Of a stretch of DNA of 43,280 bases, positions 22,762 to 34,732 are shown in pieces. Within the stretch, counting starts at the first letter, position 1; each line of letters starts with the position of its first letter. A program made the position numbers and the translations under genes. This stretch comes from Ettlia oleoabundans (lineage: Eukaryota > Chlorophyta > Chlorophyceae > Chlamydomonadales), in the NCBI GenBank assembly GCA_019693395.1, contig JAAMXP010002616.1, forward strand, positions 1-43,280. The letters are read 5' to 3'. The notes beneath the pieces are model-generated. The model had not been told where the DNA came from, did no database searches, and was given only the letters and a program-made list of their open reading frames with translations.

Positions 22762-25700
22762 CTAATGCTGTTCTTGTTCTTGTTGTTGCTGTTGTTGTTG
22801 CTGCTGCTGCTGCTGCTGCTGGAGGAGCGCCTCTCGATTTTCATATTCCCAGAACAGGTTGACATCCAGCAGCAGCCCAATGATGGTTCCCGCTGCACCA
22901 CACCGCTGCAGATCTGCAGGAACAGGGCGGTGGCACAGCAATGCCGAGAATTTCAGGAGACGCGCAGGGGCGGCAGCAGCAACCGAACCCAACCCAACAC
23001 AGCGACGTCACGGGTGCCTCAAACCCCACAGCGCCCCATCAGCGCGGGATACCGCTACCAGCAGAGGTCCAGCCCAGTTGAGTGCCACAAGGAACCAGCC
23101 CTGACCCCCTCTGCCTACAAACAGCCACGGCTTTTTTGCGTACCCGCTGCCGTGATGTTGTCGGGGTCTGGCGCCTGCAGCAGGTCATTTATTTCAGCCA
23201 GCACGTCCTCAATGCGCAGCTCTGCATGAGTTGAACCAGGCCAGGTTGGTTACGTGCGAAGGAAAGCGACACCTTTCACTCCACGCCCTATGCCATGTTT
23301 GATGGTTGGGCACATGACAGAGGAATACCGGCAGAGGAAAGCTGGGTGGAAGCTGAGCAGTCGTATGAAGGTGCACAGTGCGCCTCTTCTATTGTTGAGC
23401 AACCAGCAGCAGCTGTGCATGATTCTTACACCTGCATACTGGCCCAGCGACACCCACAGCGCATACACCTCTCGGAAGAAAGTGTACAGGTCAGCCTGCA
23501 AATGCAGCAGTCAGGAGGCAGGGAGGAAAGTGGCTGTGCCAACCCCTGCGTTTGCTGAAACATGCGCCACCCTGGGCATTAGAGGGGTGGTTCCACTCCA
23601 GGCAGGGCAGGGTTCCTGGGGTGTTGCCGTTCCTGCCTGCCAGTCCAACCACCAACTGAGACGGTCACCTCCTGTTGCGCTGCCAGCAAACTCAAGCAGC
23701 AGCACAGGCTCAAGGCCTGGGCATGCAGCCAAACTACAGCTTCAGCTGTCCTCCACACACACACATATGTGCGCACACACCTGGCTCAAGTAGCCGCAGC
23801 CTCGCAGGTCCAGCATGGGGAAGAAGAAGCGTATAGCGGCCGGTTGGTGCCGCTGCTCCCAAGCGGCACAGAAGGTGCAGAAGGCAGCAAAGTCCATGCC
23901 CCCGCTGCTGCTGGTTTCACCAGACGTGCAGTCTGCCTGCGCATGTGCCCTGGTGTGTAGGCTGCTCGTGCTCCCGCTGCTGCTGCTGCAGTGGTGGTCG
24001 AAGAGGCGCTGTATTGCGAGGGGTGTCATGGTTCTGTGGCTGAAGCTGCAGTAGGCGGGCAGGCAGGGAGAGAGGTGAAAAAGGTATTGGCGGAGAGGCC
24101 AGCTCATGGAATGGACAATATGCACAACCAGGCTGCACAGCTAACACAACGCTGCTTGCACAAATTGGGAGCAGCAGGAGACGAGAGTGCAAGTTACTGT
24201 CTGCCTTGCCTGGCAAACTCTTGCTGACTCAGCAGCCCATCCCCGTCAGCATCCAGCTCAGCAAAGTGCAGGCGCAGCGCAGCCGCTGCCCCGGGCGGAA
24301 ACCAGCCCTGCTGCTGCTGGATGGCTGCTGCCAGCACCTCTGATGCCCCGCCGCTGTTACAGGCGCTGCTGCTGCCATCTCTATCATTCGCTCCCCCTGC
24401 TGCGGCTGCTGCGGTTGCCGCCTCTGCAGCCTGCCATGCATGCAGAGCCATGCAGAGCTCTTGCATGGCTGTGCTGCCCACAAGCTCCCGCACCATCAGC
24501 CGCCCCCGCCGGCAGTGCAACAGCAGCAGGCGCGCTGCCACCGCTGTGCACCAGTCCGCTTCTGACACGAGCTGCTCGCTGCAGGCGGTCAGCGGCGCTC
24601 GGCGGTGCAGCCAGGCGCACAGCTGCTGGGGCGACAGAGTGCCAGCGCCAAAGGTATCCAGCACTCCAAGATCCACTCTCTGTGAGGCATAGGGACGACA
24701 TCACGATTGAACTATCACCGCAATTGCCTCACACAAACAGTGGAAGGGACAGACCAGCTGAGCGAGCTGTTGTGCTTAGAGTTGGTGGCGACACCTGCAA
24801 TGTTTGCTTGCTACAGGTGCACCAGCTGAGGCACGTCGACTGCTCCTCATGTGGACCAATGCAAATGCGGCCGGATTCACCCAACAGGCTGGAGAAATAT
24901 TTTTGCAGCTGAGCGGGCTAATGCCTCAGCGACTCGATCAGCTACCCACCAGCTGGATCTGCGCGGAGCGAGCTATGCAGTAGCGGAAGATGGAGGCTGC
25001 CGGCACGCAGCCGCCCAGGTCCCGTGCCAGTCGCAGGAAGGTGGATGCCTGCTGGGGACAGAATTATGTTCTCAACTAGGACCGTAGTGGGCCACTAGCT
25101 GACACCAGCCGCAATCAACACAGGAACCGGACAGCACCAGGCAGTTTGTGCCCAACCTAAGGCACTAGAGCTCGCAAGATGCTGCTGGATGTGCTGCAAT
25201 CCCACGGGCTTTGTAGCATCACAGCATCAGACTGCCACCGCAGGCAGGCTGAACAAGGCCAGCGGCGGCGGTCCAACCTGGAAATACACGTCAGCGCTGG
25301 GCCCAATCGCCTCCCGACACTCTGCCGCTACCTGTAAATGCAGGTGGCATCCTGTGATCAGCAGGCAGGCAGAGCAGCAGGGCAGCCCCTCGCTACACTA
25401 CAGATGACCTAACTTTGAGCCCCACGGTTTTGCTTTACATTGTACGTAAATGCAGGGCACCCTCACCAATCGCTTGCCTCTTGACGTGGTTCAAAGTCAC
25501 CTGTGTGAAGTCATCATAGTTGAGACAGAGAGGGTCGCTGCCGTCGCACACGTCGCCTTCTCCGAATGGCGTTTCCAGGAAGCCACCGGGCGTGGCATGC
25601 CGTTGGAGCAGCCACCACAGCACCTCCTCGTCCTTCCCCGTGAGCACCATTTGGTTGCGCATCTGCATGCAATCCAATCACACAACGTGTGAGGTCGCCC

Positions 25701-25804
25701 TGTATGTTGGCAGGCAGGTGGGGCCATGGCGAGGCGGAGCGGCAGCGACTCACCGCCAAGGCCAGCTGTCGCGCATGCTGCTGATGATCCACCCATGTTT
25801 CCAT
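22762..25804 (-). CDS. TON2: PP2A B'' regulatory subunit, TON2/FASS (PPP2R3C) type
   Basis: Nine exons join in phase to 464 residues: 25804-25754, 25662-25501, 25331-25278, 25048-24950, 24679-24210, 24045-23781, 23495-23432, 23221-23144, 22913-22762. Matches to plant TON2 and animal PPP2R3C run in order: ASTFLRLARDLGG, the EF-hand DADGDGLLSQQEF (complete calcium-binding loop), MDFAAFCTF, FFFPMLDLRGCGYLSQ, ADLYTFFREVYALW, ELRIEDVLAEIND, TIIGLLLDVNLFWEYENREA. The family targets protein phosphatase 2A; plant TON2 positions cortical and pre-division microtubules through the TTP complex. The intron after exon 5 is GC-AG: that choice gives the family's exact spacing after the EF-hand, while the nearest in-phase GT adds four residues. 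Odd features are a short N-terminus (the ATG at 25804 is the first usable one; an upstream exon may be missing) and a 14-Gln run near the C-terminus. Confidence 0.92.
22768..22821 (-). repeat. CAG/CAA polyglutamine tract at the C-terminus of the TON2-like protein
   Basis: A run of mixed CAG and CAA codons encodes 14 Gln followed by alternating Glu/Gln just before the stop codon. Mixed codons make it less prone to slippage than a pure CAG run. Confidence 0.9.
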
Positions 25805-26577
25805 AGCTGTTTCAGCGGTAGTGAGTTATCCTGCTGGGCAGGGTCCGCGCCTTCCCCGACTTTAGAGAGAGGAGGGGTGCGGCAGCACACCAAGCCGGGC
25901 GCCGACAAGCGATGGTGGGCTGAGCTGTCTTTACCGCCGGCAGGTCGCGACAAGTGGTCAATACCTTCTCCTTCGGTTTGATTGGTGTCGCGGCTCGGGT
26001 CTACACCGACCCGAACGACACTAGCGCGCGGGATGTCGTTGAGGTGGGCGCGGCGCTGCACGGCTGTCTGACGAACAAATCGCTAATATGGTTCTGAAAG
26101 GACATTAACACACCTGGCAGGGGGAGGTCGAGTGGTGTATTGGCTGAATTGGCTGCCCGCCATCGCCGCCACCTGGCAGGCGCAAGCGCTAGATTGTGGC
26201 TGGCATTAGCGAATCAGACAAGCAATGCGACGATTGTATGCATTGCCGGGACATTTGCAAGCCCTCAAAACAGGTCCGTGACGGTAGGCTCACGGTCTTG
26301 CTCAGTGCCCCGGTACCCACTCACCACCCGCAAGTTTCCTGCTGGGGCTCGCGGCGCTGTTGACATGCATAGTCCCCATCAACGACTGCTGCACTAGTGC
26401 CTTGAACCTTATGTTGGAAGCGACTTTAAAGGGCAATACGAGGTCACCAGGTGGGCGGCAGATGGCCCCACCATTGCCCCAAACGCTGTGCGGTACAGCT
26501 TCCTGTACACTTTTTTCAACGGACGAGCCGGGCAACGAGGCTATTATTTTGACGCGTGAAAAACAATATATTGTCCA
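25805..26577. other. Divergent intergenic region between TON2 and the MYND gene
   Basis: About 770 bases separate the two predicted start codons. A 104-codon open stretch on the minus strand (26061-25750) overlaps the first TON2 exon in another frame and has no ATG; it is probably 5' UTR. No other gene supported. Confidence 0.5.
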
Positions 26578-29500
26578 ATGGTTCAGCAGTGGAAACTGGT
26601 GGGCGAGCTTGCTACCAAATTGGCGAAGGGCCTGAAGTTACGCTCAACCCGACCCGTCGCCGCAATCGCTTCTAATTTCCATGACGCGTGCTGGGCTGTG
26701 GCCATGGCTAGAGCAAGTGCTCCACCAGGGGCAACCGGGTGCGAATCGCTGGCATTTGAAGGATGCGTAAAGGCTCGGAACCCGTTCTTATTCCTCTTAT
26801 CTGCAGATACCGGCGGAGGAGGTGGGCGCCGCCATTCACACATTTTGCTACAATGCCGCCACTCCTTTTTGGTCTGCAGCCTAACCTCCCTGCCCGCTGC
26901 CGCCGCTCCCTTTCCCGGCAGAAAACTTGTGACACTGATTGGAGCCCTAGCTGAGCTCACCACCACACTGAAGCAGCAGCAGCGGCAGCTATCTACCGCC
27001 TCTACATGGGGCGTAGGCTCTGTGTGCACAAATGCATCGGCTGTGCTTGTTGGAATCTTAGTCCCGGTCGGGAGCAGTGTGCTGACGCTATCAGAACCCG
27101 AAATGATGCGATTGCTAGCAGCAGCAGGTGAGCCAACTCTGAAAAGCGGGATTTGCACAAGCATACAGCTGTCCGCACAGACTTATGAGCAAGCAGACGC
27201 CCCACCCCCTACCCCCACCCTCCTCTCATAAGCCGACTTCAAAGCCTTGGGGAACAGGTGTCCCTCCGTATCACGTTGTTACCTGTGTGCCCTGCAGCCA
27301 TTCCATTGGAAATCCTTCCGCAGCAGTGCAGCAGCAGCAGCAGCTGGCCACCCAAACCTCTCTGCAGAGTGGCTGGATAAGCAGCACGTCCGCAATGGCA
27401 AAGGCAGTGCACAGGCTGCTTCTGCTCCTGCTGCCCAGTGATGGCAGGCAGCTGGTGTCTGAAAGAGTGCTGGGCGTGGCGTGGGCCTCCGTACTGCAAC
27501 CAAATCGCTTGCTCACTTGGGTTTCCACCATGTGCCGCACTTCCTATTCGCACATGGCGTTCACAGGTGGGTTCAAGACAGCCGCTGCAGTGTCACAGCC
27601 ATCCTCCATCTCATTCTATTTGAATCGCTCGCAAGTATGCTGCCCAGCTGCTATGCATCGATTGTTCACCCTGATTCAGCACCTAATTTTTGGTGCAGCT
27701 TATGTCTTGGGTGCGTGTGCCGCATGCACGTCATTGCTTGATGCCGCCTCACATCCAAGCATGCTGTTGCATCAAGCCATCTCCACTCTGCACCGCTTTC
27801 CTGCTGTCCAGCTCGTTCACCTTTTTCGGTATCTATTGCTGATAGCAGTCTCGTGTTTGTTTTGGAACCTGATCCTTCCATGCAGGCGGCTACATCGCGC
27901 ATGAGCAGCTCGCAATAACGTTGTTTGAGCTGCTTGGCACCAAGAAGACCAGCCGCATCCCGGGGCTTGTGCAGGCAGCAGAGCAGCACCCCACTGTGCG
28001 GGGGCGGTGGTCTTGCTGGCAGCGCGCGGTTTCTTGTGGTCAGCAAAAGAGCAACTTGCAGTCACAGTGGGGAATGAGATGTGCTGCCGGCACTTGCGCC
28101 AACTGGCAGAGCTGCTGGCGTCGGGGCTGATTGTTGCGGGATGCTGGGAGCGCGAGAGAACCGGTGGCGTGGGAGGCAGCGACGGCGTGCTGGCGGCGGC
28201 CGTGGCGTTGGCGGAAGGGCTGCAGGATCAGTTGCAGGCATCAGCTGAGGCGCTGTTTGAGGGGCAGGCACGGCTAATGGTAGCCTGCCTCAAGTTGGTG
28301 GCACGGCTGACCTACTGGAGCTCCAGGGACTCCAGCTATCAGTTTACAGAAGCACACCTAGCACTGCTCAACCAGGCTGCTCAGCTGCTGTGCCAGCTGG
28401 CGGGGCAGGTGGCCTCCGCAGCCGCTGCTGCCGATACAGTTGGCAGCGCACCAGCCTCTGCCGCAAGCCTGCAACACAGTGGCAGTGCCGCTGGCGGCAG
28501 CGGCAGTGGTGGTTGCTGCCTAGGGGCGGCTGTCTGGCGCTTGACGCACCTGAGCGAGGACTGCTCCTTGGCGCTTCATGGTCGGGCTGTCTGCTTGGAT
28601 GGTATGGTTGAGAAAGGTCTGGAGGGCGACCAACAAGGCCTGTCCCGGCTGGTGGGGTGCCTGCCCGCCTTCCGCTGGCCGAGAGCCTGCTGCACCTGGT
28701 ACCGGCGGCTGCTACCTCAGCAGGCAACAGCGGCCCGCACCGGCAGCGACAGCAGGAGTCAGGGTTCCCGCTGGCTCACTGCCGCCGAGGTGGCAGCAGC
28801 CAGTTCCGGCGGCTTGCAGCGCTGCCTGCCGCAACTTAGCTCCTGCCCAATTCCACTGGCTGCGCTTACGCTGTCTCAGGCGGCAACCAAGGCAGCTCAC
28901 TTCTTGCTGTGCTGCCCGTCTGTGCCCTGCTCATGTCACAAGACCTCCGCCACGTCCCCCGCCAGTCGCCCCACCGCCCCAACCAACAGCTCCTCCACAG
29001 CAGAGGCAGCGCAGGCTGCCTTCCTCGCACTGGTCACAGCATGCCGCTTCGTGCAAGCCGTGGGGGCACAGCTGCAGCACCCCGAGTCTGCAGCAGCCCT
29101 GCAGCCCGATACACCCGGCAGCTATGGGGCTGCAGTGGAAGCGGCAGCCAGAGCCGTCATGCCTGCAGTTGAAACCACCAGCGCCTTTCTCGTGGACCCC
29201 TCGTCCTTGCGGGCTATTTCTATCACGGTAGCCATGGCCGCACGACAGTGCTTGTGGGTGCTGGAGGTCAGGCTGGCGGCGGAGCCACCTAGCGTTGTGC
29301 GGGACCTGCTTCAGAGGTGCGTGGTTTGGCCACGCTGGGTGGTTCGCCAGGTGGCACCTGTGGTCCTGCGATTGCCTGGTGGGGCAGCATTGTAAACTGT
29401 GACTTCATGCAATGCTGAGCTTTGACTTATGAGCTGCATTGTGTGATTCCTTGTGCTGTGTTCTCAAGTGCTGTAGGCAGCTGGAATGCTTGCTGCTACT

Positions 29501-30973
29501 CTACCTGGAGAGTCTGTCGGCCCTTCCCCGTCCCCCTGTGGAATTGCACGCTGCTGTTGAGCTGGAGCAGGGCATACTGTTGGGGTGCCTGCTCGCCTCC
29601 CCGCCTCTGGAGCCTCTCTGGCGCCAAGGCTGGCCGGCGATGCCGCCATTGCTGCCGTGCTGGGCATGGATGTGCCACGGTTGCTGCTGGAGGCCGCCAG
29701 CCGCCTTGAGGTGAGGGGGCGAGTCCAGAGTTACTGCCGCTGAATGAGCCACAGTAAGGTCAGCTGCTGCACTACCACACCACCTCCAAATTTTAGCAGC
29801 CACACTAGCCCAACACTTCAATATCAACATCTGCCATCTCGCCCACCAACTCCAATCATTGCTAGTGTTTGGATTGTTAGAGTCTCTAAGTGGAGCAGGC
29901 CAGTGGATGCAACACTGGCCATGCTCTTAGATAGATATGATAGATACGCTGCTGGCGGGATGCATTGCCCCCCATTTCACTGCCCGACCGACAGGTTGTG
30001 CGCTGCTTTCCTGGCGCTTTACAGCCAACATCGTAACGCTGATACAACTTGTATGTCGAGCATTCCCCCGTGATGCAGGCAAGCAGCACCCTACAGCAGC
30101 AGCCAGATCCTGCGGGCCCAGCCCGTACTTGCCATGCTGCTGCAAATCAACCTAGCCCCAGCGGTAGCAGCTCGCCTGGCTCTCTGTGAAGGCCCCGCTG
30201 GTTTTAACGGCCACCTGATGCGTTGGCTGTGCAACTCGGCCCGATCTGCCATCCGCTTGCACAGCAGCATCGGGTTGCAGCCTACAGAGCAGGCACGAGG
30301 GTTGCTGCAGGTTCTTCCTTGCAGTGCTGTCAAGTTGTGTGCTGCGCACTACTTCCCTTGTGACTGGAGTATCGGGCACCTGCATGGGTTGTTGCTGGCT
30401 AATGACAGGCAACTTTCGTATGTATCACAGACACCTGATGGCTGAGTCTGCACCCGTGCCTTGCCATGTCCCGTGCAGAATTTCCTAGTTGGCCTGTGGG
30501 TGCTGGTGGCCCACCTGGTGCCGCATTTGCAAGGCATCAGCCCCACTCAGCTTGCCACCCTGCAGCAGCAGTAGGGAGCTACCCCCACCCTTGATGTTGA
30601 AAAGGACCTTGCCACAGTAGAGGCTTTGAATATGGCTGTAGAAGCCTCTCGTTTTGAGATATCCGACGGCAGCTGGGCCAGCGTGCAGCCCCTGCCGAGG
30701 CGCCAGCTCAGCCCAGAGGCCCACCAGCTGGCGATGCGGCAGGCATGGGCGCTGGCGGTGCTCAAGTGCGGCAACCCGCGCTGCTGCAGCTTGCAGGGCG
30801 CCAGTGAGTCGGCTGTCAAGGGGCGCAAGTGCACGCAATGCATGACAGTGCGCTTCTGCAGTGCAATATGCAGCCAGCAGGAGTGGCAGCGCCACAGAGC
30901 AGCATGCAGCCTGTTGCAACAGCAGCAGCAACAACAGCAGGGCTGCGGCGGCGGCGGTCGTGAGGCAGCTTGA
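26578..30973 (+). CDS. Large MYND zinc-finger protein gene with a broken reading frame
   Basis: Likely exons are 26578-27127, 27258-27566, 27886-29316, 29477-29710, 30079-30417 and 30479-30973. The C-terminus carries a MYND zinc finger: CGNPRCCS, KCTQC, FCSAIC and QRHRAAC supply the Cys/Cys/Cys/His ligands for two zincs. MYND domains bind proline-rich partners; algae have many long, helix-rich MYND proteins of unknown role, and the upstream exons (Ala/Leu-rich, for example LLQLVLAML-like stretches) fit that. Breaks: the frame changes inside exon 3 at a five-G run (28000-28004); the 30417/30479 junction is out of phase; an in-frame TAG at 30572-30574 follows three CAG codons and precedes the MYND part; exon 29477-29710 reads more naturally in a second frame near its end. 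It is either a decaying gene or a poorly sequenced one. An alternative acceptor at 30681 would avoid the TAG. TGTAA follows at 31088. Confidence 0.62.
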
Positions 30974-31087
30974 CTGCTGTGCTTGCCCAGCTGGCATCCC
31001 TTCTGAGGTGGTTGCAAAATCAGCTGGTTGGAAGCGCTGGTTTTGTTGTTGTACTTTTGACCTTGGATTGTTGAGTTGTCAGAAATA

Positions 31088-31092
31088 TGTAA
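31088..31092 (+). terminator. Putative TGTAA polyadenylation signal of the MYND gene
   Basis: TGTAA 115 bases after the TGA that ends the MYND exon. Confidence 0.5.
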
Positions 31093-31268
31093 TCAACCTC
31101 AGTGAACCTAAACGGCTGTGCTCCTCCAATGTGTGTGATCCATGAAAAGAGATTCCCAGGAACTTTGGAAAGAAAGAGCCTATGGGTAGAATTGTTGGCT
31201 TTCACTCTTCCACTGTTATTTCTCATATGAAAGTGCACAAGGGCTCCCCTTTACGCTTTTTTGGCACC

Positions 31269-34200
31269 ATGGCTGCCCGATCACCAGCCCAACCGCGCAC
31301 CTCGGCAGCAGCTAAAGGAGGCCCCACGGCAACCTTGGGAGGCGCCAGGGAATCCCTGCCTGCACCCCAACGCCCAACCTCTCTCTCCAAGGCTGCACCT
31401 GCGGCAGGGGCCCAGCAGCAAACGCCCCTTGCCTCCAACCCCACCGTCTCCTACTCGCTCCCCAGGGAAGTCGACCTGGCAAACACGAACGTGTTGATCA
31501 CGGGAGGCACCAGCGGCATTGGCCTGGAAGCCGCCAAGGTGGGCGGCCGCTGGTCAGCGCCAACTGTGCGCAACCGCCACGATGCTCGGCTACTCGCTGG
31601 GTGCTGTATGTTTGATTGAGCCCACTCAAACTACAGTCCTTGGATGCATGTGTGCAGATGCTGTGCGCCAAGAATGCTCGCGTGGTGTTGGTGGCCGATG
31701 GCTACGATAAGGGACAGCGGTGAGGGGCCACATGCTGGGCGGTTAGCGGCGGTTCTTAGCGCACTGTCCTCTGGGGGCTTGCCGCCTGGCCGATTATACA
31801 GCCACCAACCTCAGCAACACAGTGCTTGGAGTGTTCCATTCCAGTCCTGCCATGCATTTCGAAGCACCAGGACGTCACATCCCTTCCCATCCTCACCAGA
31901 GTCGCATCATCACCCCTGACCATCAATGCCACCGCAGTGCTCTGCGCAGCGTTCAGGAGGCGGTGCCTAAGGCGCAGGTGGACTTTCTTCAGTGCGATCT
32001 CGCCTCACTCAAGTGAGCTTACTTTAGCCTCAGCTGAATGCCCTACTTCCTTTGATGCTGCAGTTGACAGCCCTTCTCAGCACGGAAACACCTTCCCTGC
32101 CGTCTCACACGTATTTTGACCTGAAAGGCACAACTCACAGTTGGTACCCGTCCACCCGACAGGTCAGTGCGCGCCTTTGCCGATGCCTTCAAAAACATGG
32201 GCCTGCCGCTGCACGTGCTGGTGCTCAACGGCGGCTGCTTCCTCTGGCCGTACCGCAAGTGGGTCCTGGTGTTCCTTGGTCAATCCTGGTCAATCCTGCT
32301 GCACACAGTCCGCAAGTTGTGGCACCCGTCCATGCTTGCGATGCTGTCAGGGCAACTGCAGCCGCGCTGCTTTCTTACCTGCCGTAGTAAAAAGAAAGCA
32401 ATCAGCAGGCCAGATAAGCTTAGCCACTTTTTGTGATAATTGTCGTCTGTTGCCTCAACTTCTGTCGCAGGACCGCCGAAGGATTTGAACTGACTGTGGG
32501 AGCCAACTACCTCGGCAACTTCTACCTCGCCCACCTGCTGCTGCCAGAACTGAACGGTGAATTTTAAGCCCCCCTGACTTGAGACCAGCCGGCTTCAGAA
32601 CTGCCATCTGGCAGTCTACGCGCCCTTTCACGTCACACCAGGACTCTGACGTGGCCCCGCTCATTAATGTTGTTTTGTGTTTGGCCGCGATTCCTGCCCC
32701 CTTTCCTCGTCCTAAACCATCTCTTGCCCTTCTCCTTGTTGACTGCAGCCGCCACCGCCTCTCGCATCATCTGGATGGGCTCAGCATTTGAGCAGCTGGG
32801 CACACTGCAGTGGGGAGACCTGGGGTGAGACCTGGGCTACCGCAATCGCATTTGCCTGTCCAGGTATTCAGCTCAAGCAGGTACAAGAAGCAGCTGGCTT
32901 CATTTGCTGCATTTCTACTCGTCATCACAACTGATGCAAGGATTGCATATAATCTAAATAGCTGCCTGCTGGTTGTTGTGCTGCATCGGTGGCGTGCAGG
33001 GGCGAGCATGCCCGCGACTCGGTGAGTGGTTCCATAGGAGGGGTGGCATTGCCATGTCATCTAATAAAGTAGTATTGAGGTGCCATACAACAGAGGCTCG
33101 CCTTCTTTGCACGTGCAGTCGAGCAATGCAGAAGTGTGCCTTGCTGTTGGTTGGATACCACGCCATATTGAGTCTGAACCCCTACATCCACAATATCCAA
33201 CCCCTGAAACCCTGCATATGTCTTTCAGGACCTATGGCAGTACAGCAACTCTAAGCTGTACAGCTTAATGGCGGCACGGGAGATGGCCAGGCGTCTCAAG
33301 GTGCAGGAGGGAGTGTGGTTGGATGGTATGGCGGAGTATTGTTTGGGGAAACTTGTAGCCAATCTCGCATCACGGATGGCATGGTGCAGCAGGCCAAGGC
33401 ATTTGCGTGGAAGTCAGTGGGTGCTTGGCTGCCGTTGCCTGCTCATGTTTACCAGCTGCTGTTTCCTTCAGAGCATGGCGCATCAATCCGCCCAACCGCT
33501 TCCTTGTTGCCTGCCCGTCCTCCCGCCCGCCTGCTTGTCTGCCTGCCCGCGTGCCTGCCTGCAGGGCACTGGAGTGGATGTGTTTGCTGTCGAACCAGGA
33601 CTTGCTAATACCCCCCTCTACAGCAGAACCTCTTCAGGTGTGCATGTGGGTGTGACAGCTGTGTTTGAGCATGTCAATGTGCATGCAGGTGGTGTTTGGC
33701 AAGTCGGTTTGCTGGTTGTTGCGGTGGTGCAGTGCTTTGCATGTCGGAGTGCAGGAAAAGTGGCACCAAAAGCGTGCAAAGCGGCCATGGGGCTTGGAGG
33801 CTGTGTTGTCAAATATCACGGTGGAGTGCACGTCTAGAGCAAGAAACATCATTTACCCAAACAGCGCCAATTTGCTCAATGTAAATCCACCCCATGCCAG
33901 CTAAGCCATTCTTGTTTTTTGACTCTGCTTTTTGTCCTTCCAGAAAAGCTGACTTCCTGGCTGTTCTCGGCAGCGGCTCGGGTGATAGGACAGAGCCCAA
34001 AGCGTGGAGCCTACAGCACCGTCTATGCTGCCACCTCCCCTAAGCTGAATGGTGGGTAGCCTGCAGCGCACATATTTGACGAGTTACAGGTACCACTTGT
34101 TCGTAAGACAAGTAGCAAGCAAGTGATAAGACCGAGGCATATAAGACCAGGGAAATGCACACATTCTGCTGCCAATACGGGGGCTTTGCACTTTGTAGGA

Positions 34201-34732
34201 TTGGGCATTGACAGCAACAAGGCGGCATGTGTGAATGCAGCCTGTGCTCCTTAGCAAGCGCAACGCCCCGTCGCGGCAGCCCCAATGTTGTATCTCTTAA
34301 TACATGCAGGCAAGAGTGGTGCCTACTTTGGGCCCCCATACCTCGGCCTCTTCTGCCCCAACGTCTTCAACACCAGCCGCATGCTGCCCCTCAATCCACG
34401 TTACTACAGTGACAGCTACTGCAGGTACGCATGAGAACACGGCAGATGCACGCTGATATGTTGGAACACGCTACTAGCGCTGTCTGCAGTTGGCGATAGA
34501 TATCTGCTACCGGCCTGCCGGCAGCATGACTCAACCCTCGCTTGGCTTCAACATCTTCTTGCCTGCATCCATATCCGCATTGTTCTTCCCTGTTGGAGCT
34601 GTAATGCACCTAGTATTGCCGCTCCCACATATGTGCCGCAGGTGTCTGTATGATGAGACTGTGCACCTGCTTGAGGAAAAGACGGGGGAGCGGCCCCTTT
34701 CTAACAAGCTGCCCCCAGCCGACGCCAAGTAG
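31269..34732 (+). CDS. Short-chain dehydrogenase/reductase, probably plastid-targeted
   Basis: Twelve exons join in phase to 381 residues: 31269-31538, 31658-31719, 31938-32012, 32163-32258, 32471-32556, 32749-32824, 33000-33021, 33229-33300, 33565-33637, 33944-34051, 34310-34424, 34642-34732. The nucleotide-binding motif is TGGTSGIG; the acidic motif region reads DLASLK; the catalytic Ser lies in WMGSAFEQ and Tyr/Lys in YSNSK; VEPGLANTPL follows as in classical/extended SDRs of the retinol-dehydrogenase/protochlorophyllide-reductase-like group. The usual NNAG is LNGG here. The about 70 residues before the Rossmann fold are Ala/Ser/Pro/Lys-rich with few acids and look like a transit peptide. 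I chose ATG 31269 for its CACCATGG context; an in-frame ATG at 31182 would add 29 residues. One exon is only 22 bases. Substrate unknown. Confidence 0.9.

Noticed and set aside
22558..23229. 223-codon plus-strand frame over the TON2 3' end
   Set aside because: It lies opposite two exons with clear TON2 motifs and includes the reversed polyglutamine tract as a Leu run; no independent support.
30572..30574. TAG in the MYND gene as a reassigned glutamine codon
   Set aside because: TAG ends the TON2, SDR, GT47 and DBP10-like genes in this window, so it is used as a normal stop.
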